Shown here: in pieces, positions 45,804 through 55,160 of the stretch
Layout: each line of letters starts with the position of its first letter
Numbering within the stretch: position 1 is the stretch's first letter
DNA from: Streptomyces sp. NBC_01571
GTDB taxonomy: Bacteria; Actinomycetota; Actinomycetes; Streptomycetales; Streptomycetaceae
Length of the DNA: 64,000 nt
Assembly: GCF_026339875.1 (NCBI RefSeq)
Contig: NZ_JAPEPZ010000004.1
Location: forward strand, 1 to 64,000
Direction: 5' to 3'
Made by a program: the position numbers and the translations under genes
Notes under the pieces: model-generated
Database searches by the model: none
What the model was told of the DNA's origin: nothing
Seen by the model: only the letters and a program-made list of their open reading frames with translations

Positions 45804-47059
45804 GTGATCGCCTCCAGGGGAGGTACGGGGCGTGCGGGTACGTGCGGAGCGCGGTCGTCGGCCTGGGCGAGGGGACGGCGTGCGGTGAGCAGAATCAGCG
45901 CGCCGGCTGTCGTGGCAGCGGGAAGGAACAGGGGGTGCAGGACTCCGGCGGCCGCGGTGCCCAGGGCGCAGCCGACATCGAGGGCGGCCACCAGCAGGGC
46001 CTGCGCCTCGGTGACAGTGCCGCGCGGAGCGAGAGCCCCCGTCGTCACGAATGCGACGGCAAGGAGAGGCGCCATGAGACTGCCGGTGCTGGCCGTCGCG
46101 GCGAACACCGTGGCGGGCCCGCCTGTGACGATCACGGCGAGCCAGCCCGCGCTGAACAGGGCAGCGAGTGCGATCAGTTGTTGGGGTGTGGTGCCGGGCC
46201 AGGACCGGGCGCCGTAGGCGAGGCCGCCGAGGACCGCGCCGGCCGACAGCACGGCGGGGAGGCCTCCGACCAGCCAGGGGGCGTGGTAGCGGGTGGCGGC
46301 GGTGATCGCGAGGGGTGTGATGGCGCCGATCGGGACGCCGATGCAGGCCATGGTCACGTACAGGGTGCGCAGCTGCGGGGACCTGACGGGTCCCAGCCAG
46401 TCGCCTAGGCGATCGTCGACGGGAGTCCAGGAACGGGAAGGGGGTGTAGTGATGACCAGCGCGGTGCCGGCGATCCCGAAGGCGGCTGTCACCAGGAGCG
46501 CCGCGGACGGGGAGGCTGCCAGGGCGATGCCCGCGACCATGACGGGTCCGGCGATGTAGATCAGTTCCTGGCTCGCGGCGTCCAGGGCCAGGGCCGTGCG
46601 CTGGTGGTCGCGGGTCGGCATCACGGAGCCGGGGCCCATCCCCCACAGCGACCGGAGACCTGCTTCCAACGGAGGCTTCGTTCCGCCAGCGACGGCCACC
46701 GCGGCGGTGATCTGCCAGAGCTGGTTCGAGCCGGTCGAGGCAGCGAGCAGACCAGCACAGCTCGCAATGCCGCTCACCGCGAATACCGCAGTCTGTCCGT
46801 GCCGGTCGGCCTGACGACCGATCAGCGGGCCGCCGGCGGCGCTGGCCAGCAGGTAGAGCGCCGCCAGAGCCGCTCCAGTTGCGGCACCGAATGTATGGGC
46901 ACCTGCGAGGACGATGGCCAGCGGCGCCATCCCGTTCGGAAGCCGGCCCACGAGCGTCCCGGCAAGCAGCTGCTTCGCTTCCGGTTCGCGCAGGACATCC
47001 CGGTACCGCAGCCGTACTGATCTGCTCGCGGTCGGCGTCCCCGCTTTCGAAGCGGTCAC
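45800..47059 (-). CDS. MFS transporter (second of two)
   Basis: A 419-residue protein with about 12 membrane segments and the MFS cytoplasmic-loop pattern (GGPLIGRQADRHGQTAVFAV between helices 2 and 3, residues about 60-80). Pro and Gly in the helices and lack of a large soluble domain favour a small-molecule exporter. GTG 47059 overlaps the upstream stop (GTGA), as does its own stop with egtD, so the four genes are translated as one unit. Likely exports the operon product. Confidence 0.8.
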   Translation of the reverse strand: MTASKAGTPTASRSVRLRYRDVLREPEAKQLLAGTLVGRLPNGMAPLAIVLAGAHTFGAATGAALAALYLLASAAGGPLIGRQADRHGQTAVFAVSGIASCAGLLAASTGSNQLWQITAAVAVAGGTKPPLEAGLRSLWGMGPGSVMPTRDHQRTALALDAASQELIYIAGPVMVAGIALAASPSAALLVTAAFGIAGTALVITTPPSRSWTPVDDRLGDWLGPVRSPQLRTLYVTMACIGVPIGAITPLAITAATRYHAPWLVGGLPAVLSAGAVLGGLAYGARSWPGTTPQQLIALAALFSAGWLAVIVTGGPATVFAATASTGSLMAPLLAVAFVTTGALAPRGTVTEAQALLVAALDVGCALGTAAAGVLHPLFLPAATTAGALILLTARRPLAQADDRAPHVPARPVPPLEAIT

Positions 47060-48303
47060 GGCAGCTCCACCGTCTGTGTATGAGGACGGCGCAACAGTCC
47101 GTGCAGCGGCAGGCACACCGCGGCGCCGAGGAGGCCGCAGGTCAGCGTTGTGAGCGCGGCCAGTTCGCTGCCGCCGTGGGTGAGGGACCAGCCCGCGAGG
47201 GCGGGCGCGCACATGATGGCGGCGGCGAGGGTGGTGCCCCAGATTCCCGCGTAAGTGGCGCGAGCATGAGGAGGCGCGATCCGGTTGACGATGTCGCCGG
47301 CGGCGACGAACGCCACGATCTCACCCGGGACAGCGAGGAAGGCGGCGGCGCTGTAGCCGAGAGTGGTCGATGCCAGACCCGCAGAGCCGATCCCGGCCCC
47401 GAGAACAAGTCCGCTCAGTGCGAGCGGCCCGACCATCGCGTGGGGGCGGGCCGCGCGCCGCGCGAGCAGCGGGTTGAGGAGCGGCGAGATCGCCACGACC
47501 GCGACGGCACTCGTGACCTGGGTCCACCCGTAGGCGGCGGCATCGAGTCCGTCGGCCGCCATCATCAGCGGCAGCGCGGAGAACAAGGCGCCGACCGGAA
47601 TCAGCGTCAGAAGGCTGGCCAGCCACAGCACCCACAGCCGCGGATCTGTGATCGCCTCCCGGTAGCCGCCGTGCTCGACGACGGCCGTGCGCGTGGCGCG
47701 GGGAAGAACCCAGAGGACGAGGACTGCGATCACGGCGCACACGGCGCCGTTGACCCAGAACAGCGTGGGGATGCCGGTACGGCCGGCGAGTGCGCCGCCT
47801 ACTGCTCCCGTGGTGGCGGCTCCGACGTTCGTGGCGAAGTGCCGCCACCCGTTGGCCTTCGCGCGTCCCGCTTCGTCAGGGATGACGTCCGCGACCATCG
47901 CGGCGATGACGGGTCGCGGCGCGTCGTAGACGGCGCCGGACACCGCCGCGGCCGCGATCAGCGCGACGGTTGTGTGCACCTGGGCGAGCACAGGGAACGT
48001 CGTCGCGGCCAGGAGCATGGCGCCGGCGAGGGTGGCGCGCCGGCCGATGCGGTCGGCCAGCCACCCGCACAGCACCTGCCCCACCAGCCAGCCGGCACCG
48101 AACACCGCCAGCACGATGCTCGCCACAGAAGACGTCAGGTGCAGGCCGTCCAGGCGGTAGGACAGGAACGGGTAGACGAAGCCGCCGGCGCGCACAGCGA
48201 ACGTGGTCAAAAGGAGGGCCCAGATGACGGGGGGCCAGCGGGCCGACGTCGGTGTGGCGGTGGTCTGGGTGGGGACGGCGATAGCGATGGGGAGGGCGGA
48301 CAT
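47056..48303 (-). CDS. MFS transporter (first of operon)
   Basis: A 415-residue 12-helix MFS transporter, first gene of a six-gene minus-strand operon. The signature loop GWLADRIGRRATLAGAML is at residues about 75-92 and helix 1 begins at about 22 (VIWALLLTTFAVRAGGFVYP). ATG 48303 follows TGGAGCTG. The 294-bp gap upstream must hold the operon promoter. Its relation to the second MFS is distant, so they may handle different substrates or form an import/export pair. Confidence 0.8.
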   Translation of the reverse strand: MSALPIAIAVPTQTTATPTSARWPPVIWALLLTTFAVRAGGFVYPFLSYRLDGLHLTSSVASIVLAVFGAGWLVGQVLCGWLADRIGRRATLAGAMLLAATTFPVLAQVHTTVALIAAAAVSGAVYDAPRPVIAAMVADVIPDEAGRAKANGWRHFATNVGAATTGAVGGALAGRTGIPTLFWVNGAVCAVIAVLVLWVLPRATRTAVVEHGGYREAITDPRLWVLWLASLLTLIPVGALFSALPLMMAADGLDAAAYGWTQVTSAVAVVAISPLLNPLLARRAARPHAMVGPLALSGLVLGAGIGSAGLASTTLGYSAAAFLAVPGEIVAFVAAGDIVNRIAPPHARATYAGIWGTTLAAAIMCAPALAGWSLTHGGSELAALTTLTCGLLGAAVCLPLHGLLRRPHTQTVELP

Positions 48304-48597
48304 GGGCAGCTCCAGGCAGTCTCCGGCGTCATGAGTCCTGGGCGTCGGAGGGCGCGGAAGGGGGTGGGGGAAGGGGTGCCGCCGGGGGACGACGGCACCC
48401 CTGGGAGACCGAGTGCGCCCGCAGAGGTGGAGGAGACATGCGGGCACGCGCTGGCAGGACAGCGGGTCTCGGTCCCTGCCCGGTCAGGCAGGGGGACTGC
48501 TGACCGGGGGACGAGAGGGGCAGGAAAGGCCTGCGGCCGGTCTGTCTAGATGGGCCGCGTGGCTTCGCTCACCGCCCTCACGTAACGGTGTGTGCGG

Positions 48598-48975
48598 TCA
48601 GCAGCCCTGGGTGCCCTTGTCGACCAGCGTGCGCACGAAGGTCCAGTTGACCCAGCCCGTGGTGCCTGCGGGCAGGCCGTTGCGCGACTTGGAGCGCAGG
48701 GTGACCTTGTACCACTCGCAGTTGCCGAACCCGCCAGGGTTCGTTGCGGTCACCTTGATCTTGTCCCCGGAGGCCACCAGGCCCCTGACAGTCGTGCTGT
48801 AACCCGGGGCGGTACGGAAGCGAACTCCGTTGCCGCCCCAGACCGTTGTGTTGTAGTCGCGCACGTTGTGCACGCTGTATGCCGAGGCCGGGCTCACTGC
48901 CACGACGCCGAGAATCACGGCGGCGGAGGCAGCCACGGCCGCCAGGCGGCGTGGTGCAAATCGAGCTCTGAACAC
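48598..48975 (-). CDS. Secreted SH3-like protein
   Basis: A 125-residue secreted protein. The N-terminus (basic residues, then LAAVAASAAVILGVVAVSPA ending ASA-YS) is a Sec signal peptide with cleavage after about residue 33. The mature part has VRFRTAPGYSTTVRGLVASG and GTTGWVNWTFVRTLV, the beta-rich pattern of bacterial SH3-like domains, and two cysteines that may pair. GTG 48975 follows AGGGAGA; an earlier in-frame start at 49107 would not give a normal signal peptide. Probably an extracellular wall-associated protein. Confidence 0.75.
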   Translation of the reverse strand: MFRARFAPRRLAAVAASAAVILGVVAVSPASAYSVHNVRDYNTTVWGGNGVRFRTAPGYSTTVRGLVASGDKIKVTATNPGGFGNCEWYKVTLRSKSRNGLPAGTTGWVNWTFVRTLVDKGTQGC

Positions 48976-49149
48976 AGGGGTCTCCCTGAGATGTACGGGG
49001 AGCTCAGTGCCAGGAGACGCTGGCCGACGGGGACTTACTGTCCCTTGGGCAGGCAGGTCTATTCTGGCCGCGGCGGCGTGCTCGCAACACGCCTGCCGGA
49101 GCTCCACCGGCGGTTTGGTTTAGGTCCTTGCTCTGGTGGGGCGCTATGG

Positions 49150-49181
49150 GTGGCCGTCCCTCTGCCGAGAGGGGCGGCCAC
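49150..49181. terminator. Hairpin terminator
   Basis: GTGGCCGTCCCTC (49150-49162) pairs with GAGGGGCGGCCAC (49169-49181) around a six-base loop, a 13-bp stem with a single G-T wobble. It has no T-tract. It sits well upstream of the SH3-like gene on the minus strand and could end transcription coming from the PucR-type gene. Confidence 0.6.
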
Positions 49182-49368
49182 TCGCGTTCCGCGAGGCGGA
49201 ACAGGACGGAACGGGATGTGCCGTCCCTTCCGCGCTCGCTGCCCGGCCGTGCGGCCTGTACGAGGGGCTCGACCCGGGCGTGCCTTGTCGTGCGCGGCAG
49301 GTGCCGTGCTCGACCTCGGAGCGCCCGGGTCCGGCTGGGCTTGCACTGGCAACGCTATGCATATGCGC

Positions 49369-49488
49369 GGTGCACCACCATTGAGCGGGTGCACCATTTG
49401 AGTGGCGTGAGCTATGGGTTCTGCACCACTCGGCCCGTTCGCGGCGCCGCGGTGCACTTTCCGTAGCGGTGGCCTTTCGGACGTGCAC
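49369..49488. repeat. Cluster of five TGCAC-containing motifs
   Basis: GGTGCACCA occurs at 49369-49377 and 49388-49396, TGCACCA at 49422-49428, GGTGCAC at 49451-49457 and GTGCAC at 49483-49488. Five copies of a palindromic core in 120 bp of otherwise unique DNA suggest binding sites, but no function is known. Confidence 0.35.
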
Positions 49489-49945
49489 AACGGTGCGACC
49501 CGGGGCGGGAATCCGGTCGCTGGCGTTTTCTAGGCGAACAGCGAATCGCCTGACCGGTGGGCGCGTTGAATTCGGCCCGATGCAGATACGTAGAGTTCTG
49601 CCGACGGGCAGTCGCCGTGCACGCGGCCGGGTACCCGCCGTGCCGCGACCTCTCGTATGCCCAGGTAGACGCAGGTTCACGGTGGCGATGGGCGCGGCGG
49701 GAGTCTTCTCCTCACCCTGTAGGCCAGGGCGGAGGGCGATGCCTGCGGTACCTGGATCTGTATTTGCGCGGCAGGTGCTGTGGCCGGAACCTTGGGGAAT
49801 GTCGACTAATGAATCTGACTACCTGGCCCGGGAGTTCTGCGGCACATTGATGGGGTTGTGGAACGTCACGTAATTCCCCCAGGGCCCCTGCGTTTGTCTG
49901 ACTCGTCCGAACTTGGGTTGGTTGATCGGGCGAATGGGCCTCGGG

Positions 49946-51856
49946 TCAGGCGACCGCGTAAAGGCCTTGGGTGATACCTGCGGCCGTGGGTTCGCCTGTC
50001 GCGAGGCTCAGGGCGACGTGCAGGTCGCGCATGCCGTCGAGCGACGAGAGGTCCCGGGACAGGTGGTTTTCCAGGGCTCGGAGGTGGGATCGGACGGTGA
50101 CTTCCGACAGGCCCAGGGCGCGTGCGGTGGGTTCGAGGTGTGTGTTCGCGGTGAGCCAGGCCGATGCTGTGGCCAGCAGGTCCCGGCGGTCTGTGCGGGC
50201 GGAGCTCAGCAGTGAGTCGGCCCAGGCGCGGATCTGGGGTGTGTCGAGCAGGGCGGGCAGGGTGGGTGTCTCGGTGCCGTGTGGCTCGGTGGCGGGTTCC
50301 GGCACTCGGTGGGTGACGAGTTCGAGCGCCAGGGCGACTTCGATGCGGTCGGTGAGCGACGCGAAGTCCCTGCGCAGGAGCTCCGCGGCCCGCGTCATCC
50401 GCCGTGTGACCGTGTTGCGGTGCAGGTCGAGCCGGCGGGCAGCGACGGTGTAGGGGTAGGCCAGCGCACAGTGCAGGGTGTCTCGCAGTAAATCCCAGCT
50501 GTCCGAGTGCAGCAATGGGTTGAGGACTTCGCTGGCCCACAGCTGCGACTCGCGTGGCGGCAGCAGGGTGACCAGGTCGGTTTCCTGTACGGACAGGGCT
50601 ACGGGGTCCGGCTGGTGGAGGGCGAATCGGGCAGCGATGGTGGCTTCTTTGAGGGCGTCGGGGAGCAAGGAGAGCGAGTAGGTTCCGCTGCCGCCGAGTG
50701 AAGCGCCGGGCCTGAGTTGGCAGACGAGTCGGGTGAGTTCACCGACGACGCTGTCGGCGGCCTCGCCTAGCCAGACGGGGTGGATGACGAGGACCCGGTC
50801 GCGCCGGCGTGGGTCGGGGACGACCAGGGCTTGGCCGGCCGTGACCGTTTCGCAGCGGCGGAGCGTCGCGTCGCGCCGGGTGGCTGAGGTCTCGACGACG
50901 AAGACACGGGCCATGTCGGAGTCGAGCAGCCCGGGCGCGAGACCTTCCATGATCTTTCGGGCTCTGCCGACCTCGCCGTCCAGGAGGAGTTCCACCGCGG
51001 CGAGCCGTGTGGCCTGTGAAGCGTTGGCCACCGCGCGGTATTCGCGGCGCGCCTGCTCGACGAGGCCGAGCAGCTTCGCAGCGTGCTGGAGCAGGCGCAG
51101 TTCGCTGTCGTCGAAGGGGGATCTTCGGGCGACCGCGAGCACGGCTTCGGCGCCGGTGGCCGGTGCGAGGGAGATGAGCTGGGTATGGGGGCCGACGTCC
51201 ATGTCGGGAGTGCTGCTCTCGACGGACTGCCGGATGACGGCGTGGGCCAGGTGTTCGACAGCGGTGGCCGGCGAGGCGGCCAGCACACGTTCCTTCTCGC
51301 TGACGAGGACCTGGACATTAAGGGCGCGGGCCAGCCAGTCTGCGATGCGCTGCATGGCTTTCGGGTCGGTCAGCTGGCTGGGCAGTTGCTGGACGAGCGC
51401 GTTCATTTGCTCGACGCGGCGTTCAGCCAGCACGAGACGGTCGTGCTGGATGCCGGCGTGCACGTCTGTCCAGAGGTCACCCTGCGCGGTGGTCACCAGC
51501 AGGGGAATGTTGAGGTCGTCGGACAGATCCCGTATGGACTGCGGAAAGGGCTGGCCCGGCTGCCCGGGTGCGGTGCTGACGACCAGACCGACACATTCGT
51601 CGAGGGCCATCTGCTGCAGCAGCGTTTCCAGGGCGGCCGCGATGCGGCCCCGGACGCGGAAAGGCATCACGCCGGTGACCAGCACGAGGGAGTCCGCGGG
51701 GAGCGTGCGTGTACTGCCGGCTTCCAGCAGCTCCGCCAAGGCAAGGACGGTCAGTCCGGTGATCCTCGTGGCGTGGTGGGGGGCAGAATTCCGCGGCCAG
51801 GCAAACGTGAGTTCGAGTTCGGGCTTGGCCGCCGGTAACGAGCCAAGGGTGGGCAT
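49946..51856 (-). CDS. PucR-family transcriptional regulator
   Basis: A 636-residue regulator. Residues about 1-140 resemble the PucR N-terminal sensor domain (LTVLALAELLEAGSTRTLPA, NIPLLVTT). A GAF-like middle (LNVQVLVSEKERVLAASPAT) follows. Residues about 430-500 carry the PucR helix-turn-helix (TVAARRLDLHRNTVTRRMTR), and an extra C-terminal helix-turn-helix (EPTARALGLSEVTVRSHLRA) is present. AAGGAGAGGG precedes ATG 51856. Such regulators respond to small metabolites; its target may be the biosynthetic operon to its left, but that is inference. Confidence 0.8.
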   Translation of the reverse strand: MPTLGSLPAAKPELELTFAWPRNSAPHHATRITGLTVLALAELLEAGSTRTLPADSLVLVTGVMPFRVRGRIAAALETLLQQMALDECVGLVVSTAPGQPGQPFPQSIRDLSDDLNIPLLVTTAQGDLWTDVHAGIQHDRLVLAERRVEQMNALVQQLPSQLTDPKAMQRIADWLARALNVQVLVSEKERVLAASPATAVEHLAHAVIRQSVESSTPDMDVGPHTQLISLAPATGAEAVLAVARRSPFDDSELRLLQHAAKLLGLVEQARREYRAVANASQATRLAAVELLLDGEVGRARKIMEGLAPGLLDSDMARVFVVETSATRRDATLRRCETVTAGQALVVPDPRRRDRVLVIHPVWLGEAADSVVGELTRLVCQLRPGASLGGSGTYSLSLLPDALKEATIAARFALHQPDPVALSVQETDLVTLLPPRESQLWASEVLNPLLHSDSWDLLRDTLHCALAYPYTVAARRLDLHRNTVTRRMTRAAELLRRDFASLTDRIEVALALELVTHRVPEPATEPHGTETPTLPALLDTPQIRAWADSLLSSARTDRRDLLATASAWLTANTHLEPTARALGLSEVTVRSHLRALENHLSRDLSSLDGMRDLHVALSLATGEPTAAGITQGLYAVA

Positions 51857-51938
51857 GTGCTCCCTCTCCTTGCGGGCCCTGTGAGGCGGGCCGGTCCCAG
51901 GAAGGGTGGGACCTGGTCAGTTCTTCGGCTGCTGGAGT

Positions 51939-52165
51939 TCAGTGCCCCACGCCCGCGCCGCTGGCAACGGGAAGGACGGCCCCGGTGATGTAGGACGCGT
52001 CTGGAGAGACGAGGAAGGCGACGACCGCGGCGGTCTCGTCCGGGGCCGCGATGCGCGCCAGGGGAATCTCCTCAATGACCGCGCGCTTGTCGTCCGGCAG
52101 CTGACGGACCATGTCGGTCTCGGTGAGACCCGGGGCGACGACGTTGCCGGTGGGATTGCAGTGAC
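51939..52165 (-). pseudogene. C-terminal fragment of an SDR reductase
   Basis: About 70 codons read NVVAPGLTETDMVRQLPDDK, then PDETAAVVAFLVSPDASYIT and GAVLPVASGAGVGH, the C-terminal helices and strand of a short-chain dehydrogenase (FabG-like). The Rossmann fold and catalytic Tyr/Lys are absent. It lies downstream of nothing related and is a relic. Confidence 0.6.
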
Positions 52166-52704
52166 CCATCGGAAACGTTCGCCGCGCGCCTTCTCCCGAC
52201 TCGGGAAGAGGAGCAAGGGTGTTGCTCCGGGTCCAGCTGATATCAGGGACCGAAGCCATGCCGGATCCGTCCAGGTACCTGGGCGCCTCGTGCGATACGC
52301 CGTTCCCGTCGGGTCCGACATCTGCGGCCCGGGGTGAGGATTCGGCCGGCTCAGCCGGCCCGGGTCGAAGGGGGCTGATCTGAGCCATGCGGTACGGCCT
52401 GTTCATGGGGGGTCTCCGAACGTAGGCAGCAACGAACAGAGGAACAGCGGAGGGTGACGAGGAGCGGTCTCGTCCCGCTTCGGGAGCGGTCTCCGTTCAG
52501 TCGTGTGACAGAAGGGGCGACTGCCGATGCATGCGGAAGGGTCCCTCTCACGTCGAGTGACGATCCTGCTACCCCTGATCGCTTCATGTCAATTCTGATT
52601 GAAGCCTTTCGCAAATCCTCTTGATCCGAGCTGTTGGGTTCGGGACCGAGCCGCTATGGTCCCAATGGACACTGCAACCCCACTGACCCGAGGGAGAGTT
52701 GAAG
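52166..52704. other. Intergenic stretch before HTH module
   Basis: About 540 bp without a supportable gene. It must hold the promoter of the four-gene module starting at 52705. Its only coding-like frame (minus strand, 52351-52614) has a biased translation with no recognised features. Confidence 0.4.
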
Positions 52705-53316
52705 GTGCGTGACTCCCAAGCCGCCCTCACCGAGACGTTGCGCAGACTCGACGCTCTCCTCCAGAAGGCCGGCAAGGACCGCAGCGACGTGGTGGACGTC
52801 GAGGCGCTTTCCTACGAGAGCGGGGTCCCTCCCGAGGTCGTCACCATTTTGCTCAGGGGTGAGTCCGTGCCCGAGGAGGGCTTCGGCACCCGGATCCGCA
52901 GCCGCATCACCCACCTGCGTGAGACTCGCCGCCGCCCCGACGGAAACCGCTACTCGTACAATGAGATCGGCGAGCACTTCGGTTCGTCCGGCGCCGCCAT
53001 CTCCGCGATCGTCAACAGCGGAGGTCGGAGCGGCCCCCTTGCTGCGACCCAAGCCGGCATCGAGAGCTTCTTCTTCGGCACACCCAACGGCTTCCTCTCA
53101 GCAGAGACAGCACCGGCGCTCGATGCTGCCCTGCAGCCGGTGCTCCGGGAACTCGAACGCGCCGGCGACAGCGGCCAGGACGGGCTGTTCGGGTTCGATG
53201 ACGTCCGCGGAGGCGCCCTCCGGCGAGCCCAGGGCCTGCCGGAACACAGCTGGAAGGTCCTCAATGCCACGCTGAAAGCACTGCTTGAGCAGGACGAACT
53301 GGAGGACGACCGGTGA
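52705..53316 (+). CDS. Helix-turn-helix regulator paired with ImmA-like protease
   Basis: A 203-residue protein. Residues about 70-110 contain a helix-turn-helix (YSYNEIGEHFGSSGAAISAI); the N-terminal part is helical (ALTETLRRLDALLQKAGKD). GTG 52705 has GGGAGAG at fair spacing; TTG 52699 is an alternative. The stop overlaps the next start as GTGA. In related systems such a repressor is cleaved or destabilised by the neighbouring ImmA/IrrE-type protease, so it probably controls the module. Confidence 0.7.
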   Translation: MRDSQAALTETLRRLDALLQKAGKDRSDVVDVEALSYESGVPPEVVTILLRGESVPEEGFGTRIRSRITHLRETRRRPDGNRYSYNEIGEHFGSSGAAISAIVNSGGRSGPLAATQAGIESFFFGTPNGFLSAETAPALDAALQPVLRELERAGDSGQDGLFGFDDVRGGALRRAQGLPEHSWKVLNATLKALLEQDELEDDR

Positions 53317-53909
53317 GCGGGGGAGCCAGGGCAATGCGGAAGCGAAGCTCTCAACTGCTTGCCGCCCTCGAAGCCCCCGACAGCGACAAGGACTTACTGC
53401 GCGCCGTCGGTCGTGCCATCGAGCACGTACGGGGCCGGCCCGTCCGGCTGCGCGCTGTCACCTTCCCTCCCGAGGTCGCCAGTGGTCTGTGGATCGACCG
53501 CACGACTCACGACGTGATCGCCTACGAGGAGCAGACCGACCTCGACCACCAGTTGGTGATCATCGGGCATGAGGTCTGGCACATGCTCGAGGGCCACTGC
53601 GGTTCCCTCGCCGAGCACGGAGCCGCAACGCGCTCTCAGCAGGACAGAGCAGGCCTGCAGGCGGTAGTAGCTGCGATCTCTGATGCCGACGCGACAGAAC
53701 TGCCGCCCATGGAACAGATGGATGCCGGACTTCATATCGCCCTCCGGGCCGACGATCCTTCCGTGGTCCACCAGGAGGAAGAGGCGGAGTTCTTCGGTTA
53801 CAAGTTCGCCACGGGGGTGCGAGACGAGTTGGCCGCGGCGCGGTCGCTGGCCGACCCCGCACACCTTGCCGGCCGGATCCAGCTCTCCATGGGCATGCGC
53901 CGTTTTTGA
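53313..53909 (+). CDS. ImmA/IrrE-type metalloprotease-like protein
   Basis: A 198-residue protein with a HExxH zinc motif at residues 86-90 (GHEVWHMLEGH) followed by acidic helices (VHQEEEAEFFGYKFATG), the layout of ImmA/IrrE proteases and anti-repressors. GTG 53313 overlaps the preceding stop, so it is translationally coupled to the HTH gene. It would act in the cytoplasm, typically by cleaving a partner repressor. The substrate here is inferred. Confidence 0.75.
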   Translation: MSGGARAMRKRSSQLLAALEAPDSDKDLLRAVGRAIEHVRGRPVRLRAVTFPPEVASGLWIDRTTHDVIAYEEQTDLDHQLVIIGHEVWHMLEGHCGSLAEHGAATRSQQDRAGLQAVVAAISDADATELPPMEQMDAGLHIALRADDPSVVHQEEEAEFFGYKFATGVRDELAAARSLADPAHLAGRIQLSMGMRRF

Positions 53910-53960
53910 TCAAACCGCACGCTGCTTGCCCACTTCAGGCCTGAGGAGAGCCACGCCGTC

Positions 53961-55160
53961 GTGAGCCATCAACACGGACCAAACAACGAAGCTTTCTACA
54001 TATGTGGCATCTCGCTGCTGCTGATCTGCCTCTTCAAGGTTCCCGCACTCCTCCGGCGGCGCCGGGACCCCCTGTTGAGCTCTGTCGTCCTGCTCCTCCT
54101 GGACGGCGGCTTCGTGTTCTTTCTTTCTGCTCCGGACTCCATCTCTGCTATCAACCGCGCCACCGGGATAGTCAACTTCGCCGCACCCGTCGCGTACTCG
54201 GCACTCGCGGTCTTCGGTGGCGCCAACCTACTTCTGCTTGTGAACTGGCGTCCGTCGCCGCCTGAGCAAAGGCGCCGTGCGTCGAGGATCTGCGTCATCA
54301 CCTACAGCCTGGTCGTTGTACTGATCATTGTCTTCTTCTGGCTGGGCGACGCACCCGTTGAGCAGGTCACTCTCTTCGACTGGTACTACGCCGACACCCC
54401 GTGGATCCGGGAGATGATCCTGACCTACCTTCTGGCACAGGGCGTTGCCACGACGACCACATTCGTTCTGTGCTGGCGTTGGTCCAAGGAGGTCGACGGT
54501 TTTCTGCGGGCGGGCCTGCGCATCCTGGTACCTGGATACCTGCTCCACGTGTGCTACGACGTCATCAAACTCGTCGCGATCTACGGCCGTTGGACCGGGC
54601 ACCAATGGGACTTCCTCGTCGACCAGGTGGCACCCCAGACCGCAGCACCGTCCGCCGCGCTGGTGGTCATAGGTTTCACGCTCCCGCTCGCCGGCCCGCG
54701 CATGGCTCAGACGCTGCAGGCGCTGAGGCAGCTGCGAGACCTTGGCCCCCTGTGGCGGGAGCTGAAGACAGTGCCCACTCCCGGCGCCATCCGGACCTCG
54801 CTACCCTTGTGGTCTTCCCCCTCGGTCCGCCTGACCCGCCGCAGGACCAGCATCTTTGATGCGCTCCTCACGCTGGCCCCGGCTTACGACTCGACCGTGC
54901 GGGACAAGGCCTACCGCGCCGCCCTGGACCGCGGCGACGACACTCCGACCGCCGAAGCGACAGCAGACGCAACAATGATCGTCGCGGCACGGGTGAAGCA
55001 GCAGACAGGATCCAGCAGCAGCGCGGCCCCGGAGACCGAGCCATGGCGCCCCCGCGACCTGGTCCTGCTGTCCCGGGCTCTCACCTCACCCTTCGTATCC
55101 AGCCGCTCTGTCTCCCCTCAGCACTACGGTGCCCGCGTAGAAAGCCGCCAACATGACTGA
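53961..55160 (+). CDS. MAB_1171c-type putative transporter
   Basis: A 399-residue integral membrane protein with about seven segments (residues about 10-30, 36-55, 70-92, 112-132, 156-178, 188-210, 225-245) and a soluble C-terminal 150 residues (TSIFDALLTLAPAYDSTVRD, AEATADATMIVAARVKQQ). The order HTH, ImmA, this protein is the common context of the family called MAB_1171c putative transporters. GTG 53961 follows GAGGAG. It overlaps the FAD-oxidoreductase gene by eight bases. Substrate is unknown; a signalling role is possible. Confidence 0.7.
   Translation: MSHQHGPNNEAFYICGISLLLICLFKVPALLRRRRDPLLSSVVLLLLDGGFVFFLSAPDSISAINRATGIVNFAAPVAYSALAVFGGANLLLLVNWRPSPPEQRRRASRICVITYSLVVVLIIVFFWLGDAPVEQVTLFDWYYADTPWIREMILTYLLAQGVATTTTFVLCWRWSKEVDGFLRAGLRILVPGYLLHVCYDVIKLVAIYGRWTGHQWDFLVDQVAPQTAAPSAALVVIGFTLPLAGPRMAQTLQALRQLRDLGPLWRELKTVPTPGAIRTSLPLWSSPSVRLTRRRTSIFDALLTLAPAYDSTVRDKAYRAALDRGDDTPTAEATADATMIVAARVKQQTGSSSSAAPETEPWRPRDLVLLSRALTSPFVSSRSVSPQHYGARVESRQHD

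Larger units (their letters stand above)
48976..49945. other. 970-bp region without a supported gene
   Basis: It lies between the SH3-like gene start and the PucR-type gene stop. It contains the hairpin at 49150-49181 and a cluster of GTGCAC-containing motifs at 49369-49488 (both listed). Frames reading through it on either strand have Arg/Pro-rich low-complexity translations, so I support no gene. Confidence 0.5.

Noticed and set aside
44787..46646. Extension of the EgtD frame to 46646 and similar long extensions of neighbouring genes
   Set aside because: The upstream portions are antisense or out-of-frame readings of the MFS gene; overlapping GTGA/ATGA starts and domain starts fix shorter products.
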